A DNA stretch of 64,000 nucleotides. Source: Trebonia kvetii (lineage in GTDB: Bacteria; Actinomycetota; Actinomycetes; Streptosporangiales; Streptosporangiaceae). The stretch covers positions 62,001 to 126,000 of the forward strand of contig NZ_RPFW01000011.1 in NCBI RefSeq assembly GCF_007827045.1. The letters are read 5' to 3'. The notes beneath the pieces are model-generated. The model saw only the letters and a program-made list of their open reading frames with translations. It had not been told where the DNA came from and did no database searches. Below, one piece after another: positions 50,183 through 58,428 of the stretch (position 1 is its first letter; every line of letters begins with the position of its first letter). The position numbers and the translations under genes were made by a program.

Positions 50183-51637
50183 TCAGGCAGCCTCGCCTTG
50201 CGGTGAGGCGGTCCCCGTCTTGCCCGGCGGCTGCCGGTGCGGGGTTGACGTTTCACGGCCTCCTGCGTCGCCTGCTCGCGCAGGTTCGGTCTCACGGGTG
50301 GCTCCACGTCCTGCCACCGGGCCACTCCCGGCGGGACTCTGTTCACCCAGGCGGGGTTCGCCGAGCCGGGCGAGGTTGACCGCGGCATTGAGGTCACGGT
50401 CGATCCTCAGGCCGCAGTGATCACACACATAGGTCCGGTCGGCCAGGGTCAGGCTTGGCTTTCGCCTGCCGCAGCCCGAACAGAGCTTGCTCGATGGAAA
50501 ATAGCGGCTGGCCTCCACGAGTGTGGAGCCGTACCACGAGCACTTGTAGGTCAGCATGCGCCGCACTTCGGCGAGGGCAGCATCGGCGAGGGCGCGGTTC
50601 AGGCCGCGCTTGTAAGCGCCGCCGGCCGAGCGCATCCCGGATGCGTTGAGCGTTTCAACCGTGATGACCTGGTGCCGCTGCGCCAGGGAGGTGGTGGCCT
50701 TGTGCAGCACGTCCCGGCGCACGGCGGCGGCGTGCGCGTGGGTGCGCCCGATGCGCCGGTTCGTCCTGGCCCAGCGCTTCGACGGCGGCTTGCTGGTCTT
50801 GGCGCCCGGGTCCCAGGGGCCCTGCTGGCGGGCGGCCTTTCGCTGGAGCCCCCGCAGCCGCGCCTGGGCGGCGGTGAGGGACTTCGGGGCCGGAACCCGC
50901 CCGATCTCACGGCCGTCCGGGGTAGCGATCACCAGGAGGGAATCGGCCTTCACTCCGACATCGACGCCCACCGCCGGCGCGCCCGCGCCGATGTGCCCGG
51001 GGACGCCCGCGGAGCGCCGGACGATGGCCTGGAACGCGACGTGCCACCGGCCGGCCGGGTCCTCGGACAAGGTCGCGGACAGGACCCGCGCGGTGCCCGC
51101 CTCGATCCGGCGGGCGAGCTTCCGGGTGGACTCATGCGTCCTGATCCGCCCGAGACGCGGCAGGGTGACGTGATGCCGGTCAGCCTCCACGCGGATGCTC
51201 CCCGTGGCGAAACGTACCGACCGGCGCGACCTGGCAGACTTGAACACCGGGAACCCGGCGGCCCCGGCCCGCTCGCCCTTCCTCGATTTCGACCACGCGT
51301 CGAGCCCGCGGGCGAGGGCATCCAGGCCGGTGTTGTACGCCTCCTTTGAATTCTCCGCCCACCACGGGGCCGCTTTGTCCTTGCGGCGGTTCCACTCCTT
51401 GCGCAGCCCCGCCAGCGACCAGTTCAATGCCGGGGTCAGACCGGCCTCGGCGATGCCGTAGGAACGCTCGGCCCGGCGCTGGTCCATGACGGCCTTCACC
51501 AGCGCGAGCATCGTGTTGTACGCCTTCCGCGCGGCGCCGGCGTGGGACCGGAACGCCCGAACCTGAGTCGGGGAGGGATCCAGCGCGAACCGGTACGCCT
51601 GCGCCGTCCAGCCCTCCGGGACCTCGAACTTAGCCAC
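50183..51637 (-). CDS. tnpB: IS607-type TnpB RNA-guided endonuclease
   Basis: 484-aa TnpB (OrfB), ancestor-type relative of Cas12. N-terminal AYRFALDPSPTQVRAFRSHA is the usual start of the wedge domain. RuvC residues are all present: Asp226 in VGVDVG, Glu328 in ITVETLNASGM and Asp415 in DRDLNAAVNLARLG; the zinc knuckle has Cys386/389 (CSGCG) and Cys405/408 (CDHCG). A basic 60-residue C-terminal tail follows. The nuclease therefore looks competent. It overlaps tnpA by 8 nt. Known TnpB enzymes help the element persist by cutting empty donor sites. Confidence 0.92.
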   Translation of the reverse strand: MAKFEVPEGWTAQAYRFALDPSPTQVRAFRSHAGAARKAYNTMLALVKAVMDQRRAERSYGIAEAGLTPALNWSLAGLRKEWNRRKDKAAPWWAENSKEAYNTGLDALARGLDAWSKSRKGERAGAAGFPVFKSARSRRSVRFATGSIRVEADRHHVTLPRLGRIRTHESTRKLARRIEAGTARVLSATLSEDPAGRWHVAFQAIVRRSAGVPGHIGAGAPAVGVDVGVKADSLLVIATPDGREIGRVPAPKSLTAAQARLRGLQRKAARQQGPWDPGAKTSKPPSKRWARTNRRIGRTHAHAAAVRRDVLHKATTSLAQRHQVITVETLNASGMRSAGGAYKRGLNRALADAALAEVRRMLTYKCSWYGSTLVEASRYFPSSKLCSGCGRRKPSLTLADRTYVCDHCGLRIDRDLNAAVNLARLGEPRLGEQSPAGSGPVAGRGATRETEPARAGDAGGRETSTPHRQPPGKTGTASPQGEAA

Positions 51638-52214
51638 CGGCTTCTGCCGTCTCGTGCCTGGTGGCGGTCACCGCGCGCATGGCCCGGTTCCGCGCGCCGC
51701 GACGGCCGTACAACCTGGCGCACATGGACGTGAGGACTTCGATCATGTCCCGCACCAGGTCATCGGTGGTTTCGCGCGGGTCCGCGACCACGACCTTCCG
51801 GCCGTGCGCCGCCAGTGCGGCCTCAAGGTGCTCCGCCCCGAACCTGGCCAGCCGGTCCCGGTGCTCCACCACGACCACGCTCGCAGACGGGTCCGACAGG
51901 ATGCGCCGCAGCTTCGGCCGCTTCCCGTTCAGCCCGGACCCGACCTCGGTCACTACCTCGCTAACCGCATGCCCGTTGGCCGCGGCCCAGCCTGTGAGCC
52001 GGGCCACCTGACGATCCAGGTCCTGCCGCTGGTCATGAGAAGACACCCGCGCGTACACCACCACCCGGCCGGACTCATCAGCCGGGACTGCGTCCACCCA
52101 GATCGTGCCCGATTCCAGGCGGCGGGCGGGCACCGGCATCCGCTCCTCCCGGAACCACCGGTACGCCGTCTGCGGATGCACGCCGTTCGCACGTGCCCAC
52201 TCAGCCAGCTTCAC
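51630..52214 (-). CDS. tnpA: IS607-family serine recombinase transposase
   Basis: 194 aa: N-terminal MerR-like helix-turn-helix (MKLAEWARANGVHPQTAYRW) and a resolvase catalytic domain with VVVYARVSSHDQRQDL (nucleophile Ser58), VVVEHRDRLARFG (catalytic Arg pair) and a truncated C-terminus, the inverted order typical of IS607 transposases. Intact length and motifs suggest function. It is 76 bp from the divergent DUF6412 gene. Confidence 0.92.
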   Translation of the reverse strand: MKLAEWARANGVHPQTAYRWFREERMPVPARRLESGTIWVDAVPADESGRVVVYARVSSHDQRQDLDRQVARLTGWAAANGHAVSEVVTEVGSGLNGKRPKLRRILSDPSASVVVVEHRDRLARFGAEHLEAALAAHGRKVVVADPRETTDDLVRDMIEVLTSMCARLYGRRGARNRAMRAVTATRHETAEAGG

Positions 52215-52238
52215 GCACTAATTAAAACATAAGTTTGA

Positions 52239-52247
52239 TCACATTTG
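52239..52247. repeat. IS607 end-proximal inverted repeat, left
   Basis: tcacatttg, 25 nt upstream of the tnpA start codon in an AT-rich stretch, inverted copy of 50161-50169. Confidence 0.4.
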
Positions 52248-52290
52248 TTTACGAAATGCCGAGCAGTTCAGAACCCTCTATGCTGAAACG

Positions 52291-52623
52291 GTGCGGATAG
52301 GGGCGCGCGCCGGGGTTGCCGGCCTGCTTGCGGCCGTCGGCCTGCTCTCGCTTGGCGAGGTCGCGGGCCAGCTGCTGCTTGCCGATCAGGTAACGCCGCA
52401 GCGCCTGGCCGCGCTCGCGGTCGCCGTGCTGGCCGCTATCGCGGCGGGCTGCGTCGCCGCGGGGGTCCGCGTCGATCGTGCTCCGGCCGCGATCCCCGCC
52501 GTCCGGCGTGTCACCGCGCTGCGCGACAAGTCCTGGCGCGTCGCCTTCCTCCGGCTGCGCGACCCCGGTGCCCGTGGCAGGGCACGGCCGAGAGCACCCG
52601 CGGCCACCCCGGCGGCCGCCTGA
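52291..52623 (+). CDS. DUF6412-like small membrane protein
   Basis: 110 aa with two hydrophobic segments (about residues 7-26 and 38-58) and a basic Arg/Ala/Pro-rich tail. Small proteins of this kind stand beside a second YidC gene in actinomycetes, as here. GTG start at 52291; TATGCT (52279-52284) ends 6 nt before it, so the mRNA is probably leaderless. The IS607 left end lies within about 50 bp and may have replaced the original upstream promoter elements. Confidence 0.65.
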   Translation: MRIGARAGVAGLLAAVGLLSLGEVAGQLLLADQVTPQRLAALAVAVLAAIAAGCVAAGVRVDRAPAAIPAVRRVTALRDKSWRVAFLRLRDPGARGRARPRAPAATPAAA

Positions 52624-52811
52624 CAGCGTCCGCGCGGGCCCGTTTCACCGTGCCCGGCGGCCCGGCCCCGAACCGGTTACCGCCATTGCCGGCATCGCGC
52701 CCGCGTCCCGGTTAGCTCCGTCGGCAGGCATCCCGCCTGACGGCCGAACCTGTCGTGCTGCCCGCGGCCGCCTCCAGCCCATGTCCATCTTCAGCTGGAA
52801 GGCCCTCTGCC

Positions 52812-53594
52812 ATGTCCGGATTCCTCGGCGTCCCCGGTGGCGCCGCATACCATCTCGTCTTCGCCCTCACGCAACTGCTCACGCCCGTCGCCGGCGGCCT
52901 GGCCGCCGCGGCCGCGATCGTCTTGTTCACCGCCGTGGTGCGGCTCGTGCTCTCACCGCTATCGCTGCGCGCGCTGCGCGGCCAGGCCGCCATGGCGCGG
53001 CTCGCGCCCCAGGTCCAGGCGCTGCGCACCCGATTCGCCCGCCAGCCGGAGAAGTTCAGCCAAGAACTCGCCGCCCTGTACAAGCGGGAGGGCGCAAGCC
53101 CGTTCGCCGGCTTCTTGCCGCTGCTCGCCCAGTGGCCGTTCCTCAGCGTGCTGTACCTGCTGTTCCGCTCCGGCACGGTTGACGGCGCGCCGAACCGGTT
53201 GCTGTCCGACGGCCTGTTCGGCGTACCGCTCGGCGCGCACTGGCTGTCCGGCACCAGCCTGGTCAGCGTGCACGACGCGCTGTTCCTCGCCGTCTTCGCG
53301 GTCCTCACCGCCCTGTGCTGGCTGTCGGCCCGCCTGGCACGACGGGCGGGTCCAGCCGCGTCGCCCTCGGCCGCCCAGGCGCCGGCCAGCGGCAAGGCGG
53401 CGGGCTTGCTCACCGGGGTCCTGCAGTACCTGACCGTGGTCATCGCCGCGTTCGCCCCGCTGGCCGCCGCCATCTACCTGCTCACCACCGTCGCCTGGAC
53501 CGTCGCGGAACGCCGCCTCTTCCTCCGCCGCAGCGCGCCATCGCTACCATCGGGGAATGACCGAGCCGCGGCGCGGAAGCCTGCACCACGTTGA
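52812..53594 (+). CDS. yidC: YidC/Oxa1-family membrane protein insertase
   Basis: 260-aa Oxa1/YidC-type insertase: helices at about residues 12-50 (VLFTAVVRLVLSPLSLRALR), the cytoplasmic hairpin AAMARLAPQVQALRTRFARQ, the FAGFLPLLAQWPFLSVLYLL helix, and C-terminal helices near 165-235. The conserved Arg in VVRLVLSPLSLR is retained. Shorter than the main actinobacterial YidC, so likely an accessory paralog. The ATG at 52812 is chosen for the family-like start. The last 38 nt overlap the following VOC gene. Confidence 0.87.
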   Translation: MSGFLGVPGGAAYHLVFALTQLLTPVAGGLAAAAAIVLFTAVVRLVLSPLSLRALRGQAAMARLAPQVQALRTRFARQPEKFSQELAALYKREGASPFAGFLPLLAQWPFLSVLYLLFRSGTVDGAPNRLLSDGLFGVPLGAHWLSGTSLVSVHDALFLAVFAVLTALCWLSARLARRAGPAASPSAAQAPASGKAAGLLTGVLQYLTVVIAAFAPLAAAIYLLTTVAWTVAERRLFLRRSAPSLPSGNDRAAARKPAPR

Positions 53595-53964
53595 GCTCTG
53601 GGTGCCCGACATCGCGCGGGCCGGGCGCGAATGGGGCTGGCTACTCGGCCGGCTCGGCTACGTCTTGTTCCAGGACTGGCCGACCGGCCGCAGCTGGCGC
53701 CTCGGCGGCACCTACCTGGTGGTGGAGCAGTCGAAGGCGATGACCGCCGCCGGCCACGACCGGTGCCGCCCCGGCCTCAACCACCTGGCGTTCCACGCGG
53801 GCTCGCGGGACGACGTGGACGCCCTGGTGGCCGACGCCCGTGGCAACGGCTGGACGCTGCTGTTCCCCGACCGCCACCCGTTCGCGGGCGGCGAGGACCA
53901 CTACGCCGCCTACCTGGCCAACAGCGACACGTTCGAGGTCGAACTGGCCGCCGAGGACGCTTAG
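53557..53964 (+). CDS. VOC (glyoxalase/bleomycin resistance-like) protein
   Basis: 135-aa single VOC module pair: LHHVELWVPDIARAGREWGW at the N-terminus, GLNHLAFHAGSRDDVDAL in the second half and a final TFEVELAAED (metal-type Glu); the two His and the Glu suggest a metal site. Substrate unknown. Its start lies inside yidC; the 3' end overlaps the convergent MetE-like gene by 4 nt. Confidence 0.82.
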   Translation: MTEPRRGSLHHVELWVPDIARAGREWGWLLGRLGYVLFQDWPTGRSWRLGGTYLVVEQSKAMTAAGHDRCRPGLNHLAFHAGSRDDVDALVADARGNGWTLLFPDRHPFAGGEDHYAAYLANSDTFEVELAAEDA

Positions 53965-55097
53965 CGGGGCCAGACCTGGCGGGCGATGCGGACGACGAGT
54001 CCGAGCTTGGCCCGCTGGGCTTCCGGCGTGACCGGATTCGCGATGGGCACCGACGCGAAGCCGCACTGGGTGGACAGCGCGAGTTCGGCGAGCGGCTTGT
54101 GCCGCGCCGCCTCCTTGATGCGATCGAGGACGTCGCCCTCGTACTCAACGCGCGGCGACTTCGTGGTCAGCAAGCCGAGCACGACGGCCGTCCCGTCGGG
54201 AACGTCGGCGAGCGGCTCGAAGCCGCCGGCGCGGTCCGAGTCGTACTCGAGCAGCAGCCGGTCCACCGACAGCTTCGGGAACAGCCGCGCGGAGATCGCG
54301 CCGTACCCGCCAACCGAATGCCACGCGCCCGCCGGGCCGTTGCCGCGGCAGACGTGCAGCGCCGAGGTGACCGGCAGGCCGTCGAGCAGCGAGCCGTCGA
54401 GCGCGGCGTCGAATTCGAGTTCCGCCTCCGGGTCGCGGCCCTCGGCCCGCATCGCCTCGATCGTGTCGGGGTCGCACAGCGAGCCGTAGTTGGGCGCGTC
54501 GAGCTGGATGTAGTCGCAGCCGAGCGAGACCAGCTTCTCGGCGACCGACCGCAGGTAGTCGCGGATCTCGGTGAGGTACTCGTCCGCGCCCGAGTAGCCG
54601 GCCGCGGGCGAGTGCTCGGGTGACCAGTAGCGCCGGTGGTAGCTGGGTGCCGGCATGGTGAACTTCGTCCTGGAGCGCGCGTAACGGGCGAGGAACGCGT
54701 ACTCGTCGGTCATGTCGCCGGTGCGCGGCGCGTCCGCCACCCGGCGGACCACCGCGGGGTACCCGCTGAACACCGGGTACCCGCCGGTCGCCGGAGTGTC
54801 GCCGGGCAGGCCACTCGGCCCGCCGATGGCGCCGCGCCAGTTCAGCGCGCCGCGCCCTTGGGTGGCCGCGAACGCGTCGACGAACCGGGTCGTCTGCGCC
54901 CAGGCGACGCGGCGCACCTCGCCGTCGGTGATCACGTCGAGCCCGATGTCCTCCTGGAGCCGGATCGCGTCCCTGGCGGCGTCGTTGAGCAGCGCCTGGT
55001 CGGCGAGGCTCGACCGGCGGGCTGCCCTGGCCACCGCCTCGACGCGCAGCAGGCTGCCGACCGTCTCCGCCCGGGGGGCATCGTCGCTAAGTGTCAC
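53961..55097 (-). CDS. MetE-like (cobalamin-independent methionine synthase II family) zinc enzyme
   Basis: 378-aa protein related to the C-terminal domain of MetE. The zinc ligands of methyltransferring MetE enzymes are conserved: HVC in SALHVCRGN, Glu in LLLEYDSDR and Cys in STQCGFAS. There is no N-terminal MetE half, so it is not a normal folate-dependent methionine synthase. It is the last gene of an operon with an amidohydrolase and a LigB-type dioxygenase, so a methyl (O-demethylation) or related zinc-thiolate transfer on an aromatic compound is conceivable but unproven. Confidence 0.82.
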   Translation of the reverse strand: MTLSDDAPRAETVGSLLRVEAVARAARRSSLADQALLNDAARDAIRLQEDIGLDVITDGEVRRVAWAQTTRFVDAFAATQGRGALNWRGAIGGPSGLPGDTPATGGYPVFSGYPAVVRRVADAPRTGDMTDEYAFLARYARSRTKFTMPAPSYHRRYWSPEHSPAAGYSGADEYLTEIRDYLRSVAEKLVSLGCDYIQLDAPNYGSLCDPDTIEAMRAEGRDPEAELEFDAALDGSLLDGLPVTSALHVCRGNGPAGAWHSVGGYGAISARLFPKLSVDRLLLEYDSDRAGGFEPLADVPDGTAVVLGLLTTKSPRVEYEGDVLDRIKEAARHKPLAELALSTQCGFASVPIANPVTPEAQRAKLGLVVRIARQVWPR

Positions 55098-55120
55098 GTG
55101 TTTCCTCCGAACGGGTCGCG

Positions 55121-56137
55121 TCAGCGGACCTTGCCGAGCGCGGGGATCACCCGGGCTGGGTTGGTGTTAAAGATTGTGATCTTGTCATCCTCGGTGAGGA
55201 AGTCAAAGGTTCCAATGACCGGCACCAGGTCGTCGCTGGTCCGGCCGGTCTCGGGCCGGACGGCGCGGCCGGAGCCCGGCGCCTCGGTGCCGAACAGCAT
55301 CCGGGGCACGCCGCGCTGCCTGATCGCCGCCTCGAGGAAGTTCAGGTCATAGCCGCAGGTGTCGTAGAACAGGTTCTCCGACAGGTCCTGCTGCGCCAGG
55401 TGGTGGTCGGTCGGTATGAACCGGTCGAGCGCGCCGCCGCAGTGGCAGATGATCACCTTGAGGCCGGGGAACCTGCTGAACACCTCGCCGTGCGACAGCA
55501 GCTGCCCGGCCAGGTACTGCTCGGTGAGGAAGCCAAGCTGGTAGTTGTGCGGCACCACGCGGAACCGCGGGTCGAGCGAGTTCGTCCCGTGCACGATCAG
55601 CGGGATGCCGAGCTCCTGCGCCCGCGCGTACACCGGGAACCAGTACGGCTCGTGCATCCCCGGGGTGGTGCGGCGCCCGGCCGGATCCGGTGAGACGTAG
55701 GCGGCGACGAACCCGAGTTCGCCGACGCAGCGGTCGAGCTCGGCGAGACAGCCGGACAGGTCGGCCGCGGCGGAGTCCTGTGGCAGCATCGCGGCGCCGA
55801 GGAAGCGGTCGGGGAACATCTGGCACTGCTGGTGGATCATGTCGTTGACGTACCGGGTCCAGGCGGGGATCAGGTGCGGCTCCATCCAGCCCATGGTGAG
55901 GAACGGGCGCGGCCCGATGACCTGCACGTCGATATTGCGCTCGTCCATGTACCGCGCGTGCGCCAGCGCCGCCTCGTGAAAGTCGTGCACGCTCGGCCCG
56001 GCGGGGCCGGCCTTGTCCTGGCCAATGGGCGAGTCCATCGGCGTGTTGGAGCCCATCATCAGCATGAGGAACGCGTTGGCGCCGAACGGCACCGATACGT
56101 GACCGTGCACGTCGAGCACGGGGACGTTGTGATACAC
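55121..56137 (-). CDS. Amidohydrolase-2 family (ACMSD/LigW-type decarboxylase-like) protein
   Basis: 338-aa TIM-barrel metal enzyme of the amidohydrolase 2 group, which includes non-oxidative decarboxylases and hydrolases of ring-cleavage products. Metal motif DVHGHVSVP (HxH), IVHGTNSL (His), CHCGGALDRF (second His) and LFGTEAPG (Asp replaced by Glu in the usual GxDxP/GTEAPG, a common variant) are visible. The GTG at 56137 with aagggatc upstream matches the VYHNVPVLDVHGH start; the longer frame to 56338 runs into the neighbouring gene. 16 bp after the LigB-type gene. Confidence 0.83.
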   Translation of the reverse strand: MYHNVPVLDVHGHVSVPFGANAFLMLMMGSNTPMDSPIGQDKAGPAGPSVHDFHEAALAHARYMDERNIDVQVIGPRPFLTMGWMEPHLIPAWTRYVNDMIHQQCQMFPDRFLGAAMLPQDSAAADLSGCLAELDRCVGELGFVAAYVSPDPAGRRTTPGMHEPYWFPVYARAQELGIPLIVHGTNSLDPRFRVVPHNYQLGFLTEQYLAGQLLSHGEVFSRFPGLKVIICHCGGALDRFIPTDHHLAQQDLSENLFYDTCGYDLNFLEAAIRQRGVPRMLFGTEAPGSGRAVRPETGRTSDDLVPVIGTFDFLTEDDKITIFNTNPARVIPALGKVR

Positions 56138-56153
56138 GCGATGATCCCTTCGG

Positions 56154-57146
56154 TCAGTCCCAGCGGGCGAACGCCATGCCGGTGCCGGTACCGGCCGGGG
56201 TCCGGTAGCCGGGCACATAGTCGATGATGGCGGGGGAGAGGCCCTCGAGCGCCCCGGCGGCGGTGACCCAGTTGAGTATCTCCGAGTTGCCCGATCGGAG
56301 CCTGTCCCTGGAGATCCCGGCGAGGGCGGCGTCGTCACCGGCGGCGATCGAGTCGAGAACCAGGCGGTCCAGCTCCTCGTCGATGACGAAGTGGGTCAGG
56401 CCGCCGGACGCGATGACGGCGACCCGCGCGTCGCACTGCCAGGACTCGATCGCCCGGCGCAGCGCCCGGCCCAGGTCGTAGCAGCGCGCCGCGGACGGCA
56501 CGTTCGGCGGGTAGTAGGTGTTGACGAACACCGGCACGATCGGCACCGTCGCCGGCAGCCCGAGACGGTACCGGGGGAAGGTGAAGGCGTGCCCGAGGGT
56601 GCGCCCGGCCGGCTGCCTGCTGAACACCGTGAGGTCGAAGTCGTCCCAGGCGAGCCGCTCGGCGATGTGCGCGCTCAGCTCCGTCGCGACCGGATGGCTG
56701 GCAGGCTCGTCGCCGTGCACCGCCCAGAACGCGGCGAGGATGCCGCGCGGTATGCGGGCCATCGCCTCGGCGTCCGGCGCCATGTCCACCAGTTCCGTGC
56801 CGGTGAAGCAGGCGAAGGCGGGGATGCCGTCATCGACGAAGAGCTCGCGCTGGTCATCGCCGATCACCACGGCCAGGTCGGCGTCTGCCGCGCTCAGCGT
56901 GGCGGAAAGCATCTCGACCGCTGTCTGCACCCGGTGGTACTTGCGCTCCCAGACCTCGGGAAGCAGTTGCCTGGCGATGGCGGGGTCGGCGCCGTCAAGC
57001 AGTTCCGCGTAGGAGTGATAGCGCGCGTCCTTGCCGAGCAGCTGGGGGTGCCGCCGGTCGCGTTCCGCGTGATCGGGCCACATATCGACGCCGGAGCTGA
57101 GCTGTGGTGTGTGAGACGAGGCAATGCCAATCACGATTTCTGCCAT
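56154..57146 (-). CDS. Class III extradiol ring-cleavage dioxygenase (LigB family)
   Basis: 330-aa LigB-type Fe(II) dioxygenase catalytic subunit: GIASSHTPQLSSG (first metal His, about residue 12), VVIGDDQRELF, and ASGGLTHFVIDEELDR (His/Glu). Typical substrates are protocatechuate, gallate or similar catechols; there is no LigA-like small subunit nearby, so it may be a single-component enzyme. The ATG at 57146 has gagaggt upstream. First gene of a three-gene operon driven by the promoter at 57300-57328. Confidence 0.85.
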   Translation of the reverse strand: MAEIVIGIASSHTPQLSSGVDMWPDHAERDRRHPQLLGKDARYHSYAELLDGADPAIARQLLPEVWERKYHRVQTAVEMLSATLSAADADLAVVIGDDQRELFVDDGIPAFACFTGTELVDMAPDAEAMARIPRGILAAFWAVHGDEPASHPVATELSAHIAERLAWDDFDLTVFSRQPAGRTLGHAFTFPRYRLGLPATVPIVPVFVNTYYPPNVPSAARCYDLGRALRRAIESWQCDARVAVIASGGLTHFVIDEELDRLVLDSIAAGDDAALAGISRDRLRSGNSEILNWVTAAGALEGLSPAIIDYVPGYRTPAGTGTGMAFARWD

Positions 57147-57270
57147 ATTCCGGCACCTCTCGTGGAAATACAGGGCGGTGCGTCAATGTCAGCTGCGAGC
57201 CTTTCCTCGTCCCGGCGCCGGTCTTTCGTCGGATCTCCCGGCGGGGCGGGATGCGGATGGCTCACCAGTT

Positions 57271-57284
57271 AGGCAGGCCTGTCT
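57271..57284. promoter_or_regulatory. Operator-like palindrome downstream of the promoter
   Basis: aggcaggcctgtct, centred on the perfect caggcctg, at about +9 to +22 of the predicted transcript of the LigB operon; a repressor there would block elongation or initiation. Confidence 0.35.
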
Positions 57285-57299
57285 GCTCCGGTAGCGTTC

Positions 57300-57328
57300 A
57301 CGGTAGAAACCGGCCCATATCCTGTCAA
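57300..57328 (-). promoter_or_regulatory. Sigma70-type promoter of the LigB operon
   Basis: On the minus strand TTGACA (57328-57323), 17-bp spacer, TACCGT (57305-57300); predicted start near 57293 with a leader of about 146 nt. Confidence 0.65.
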
Positions 57329-57475
57329 CACCTCTTACCGGCATATGTCCCGAATGTGCGGAACGGCACAATTAACCTGTCCGCGCGCTTGTGCGTTCCG
57401 TGTCCATCGCGAGGTCGTCCCGGCGCCGGCGGCATCTCCGGTTCGGCAAGCCTCGTTCTTGATGCCGCGTCGTGG

Positions 57476-58405
57476 CTACTGGCCGATGTCCAGCACGATT
57501 TTGCCCCGGGTGTGCCGGCCGGCGACTCGGTTCAGGGCCTCGCGGGCCTGCTCGAGCGGCAGCACAGCGCCGATCTGGGCGCGCAGCCGGCCTGCGTCGA
57601 CCAGGTGGCTCAGTGCCTCGAGGCGAGGCCGGGCGACACGGGCGGCGAACGGTTCCCCGGTGATGCCGCGCTCCAGCTGGGCGGGAGGACCCTGCAGGAC
57701 GATAAACATCGCACGGCCGCCGTCCCTGACGGCGCCGATGGCCTGGTCGCGTGTTTGTCCTCCGGCACCGTCGAACAGCAGGTCGACGCCGCCGGAAGTC
57801 GCGGCGCGCACCCGCTGGACCCAGTCGGCGTCGTGGTAGTCGAATACCTCGCTCGCGCCCAGGCTCCGGAGGTAGTCGTGGTTATCCTGGCTTGCGACCG
57901 CCAGCGGGCGGGCGCCGATGGCGGCCGCGATCTGCACTGCGGCGCTGCCCACGCCTCCGGCGGCGGCGGTGATGAGCACGGTCTCGCCGGCCTGCAGCCG
58001 CCCCCGGTCGACCAGGCCCTCGTGGGCGGTCCCGGCGCCGATCACCAGCCCCGCCGCCTCATGGAAGCCGGCCCGGGCGGGCATCGGGGCCAGGCGTTCC
58101 GCGGCCGCTAGCGCCAGTTCGGCGAACCCGCCACCCGCCGGGAACAGGCTTCCGTACACCCGTTCGCCTGGCCGGAAGCCGGTGCCGTCGGCGGCCGCCT
58201 CGACGACGCCGGCTATTTCCTGGCCAGGCACGAACGGCAGGGCGACTCCGGGGAAGCCGCCGCCGAGGAAGCCGACGTCCCACGGGCCGACGCCCGCGCC
58301 GCGGACCCGGACCAGCACCTGCGCCTCCGCCAGTGACGGGTCCGGGCGTTCGCCCAGGCTGACGCAGTCGATCCCGTTCAGTTCCGCTGCCAGCGCTGCT
58401 CGCAT
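57476..58405 (-). CDS. Zinc-type alcohol dehydrogenase/quinone oxidoreductase (MDR)
   Basis: 309-aa medium-chain reductase of the NADPH:quinone oxidoreductase type without structural zinc: VRGAGVGPWDVGFLGG, PFVPGQEIAGVVEA, VLITAAAGGVGSAAVQIAAA (NADPH site, AAGGVG) and DLLFDGAGG. ATG at 58405 with gggagg just before it; the open frame beyond overlaps the carbonic anhydrase gene. Follows the carbonic anhydrase on the same strand (23 bp), so possibly co-transcribed under the TetR-type operators. Confidence 0.86.
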   Translation of the reverse strand: MRAALAAELNGIDCVSLGERPDPSLAEAQVLVRVRGAGVGPWDVGFLGGGFPGVALPFVPGQEIAGVVEAAADGTGFRPGERVYGSLFPAGGGFAELALAAAERLAPMPARAGFHEAAGLVIGAGTAHEGLVDRGRLQAGETVLITAAAGGVGSAAVQIAAAIGARPLAVASQDNHDYLRSLGASEVFDYHDADWVQRVRAATSGGVDLLFDGAGGQTRDQAIGAVRDGGRAMFIVLQGPPAQLERGITGEPFAARVARPRLEALSHLVDAGRLRAQIGAVLPLEQAREALNRVAGRHTRGKIVLDIGQ

Positions 58406-58428
58406 GCCTCCCTTCCTATCAGAACCGG

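Larger units (their letters stand above)
50068..52290 (-). mobile_element. IS607-family element (tnpA serine recombinase + tnpB)
   Basis: Contains tnpA (51630-52214) and tnpB (50183-51637), both minus strand and overlapping. The exact ends are not visible because IS607 elements lack terminal inverted repeats and make no target duplication, so the range given is the gap between galE and the next gene. The inverted 9-mer caaatgtga (50161-50169) and tcacatttg (52239-52247) brackets the two genes and may mark recombinase sites. The guide RNA should arise from the tnpB 3' end and adjacent right end (about 50070-50250). Confidence 0.75.
57147..57475. other. 329-bp intergenic region with operon promoter
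   Basis: No gene. Carries the minus-strand promoter (57300-57328), an imperfect palindrome centred on caggcctg (57271-57284) just downstream of the predicted start, and a further about 150 bp between the promoter and the oxidoreductase stop with nothing recognisable. Confidence 0.5.
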
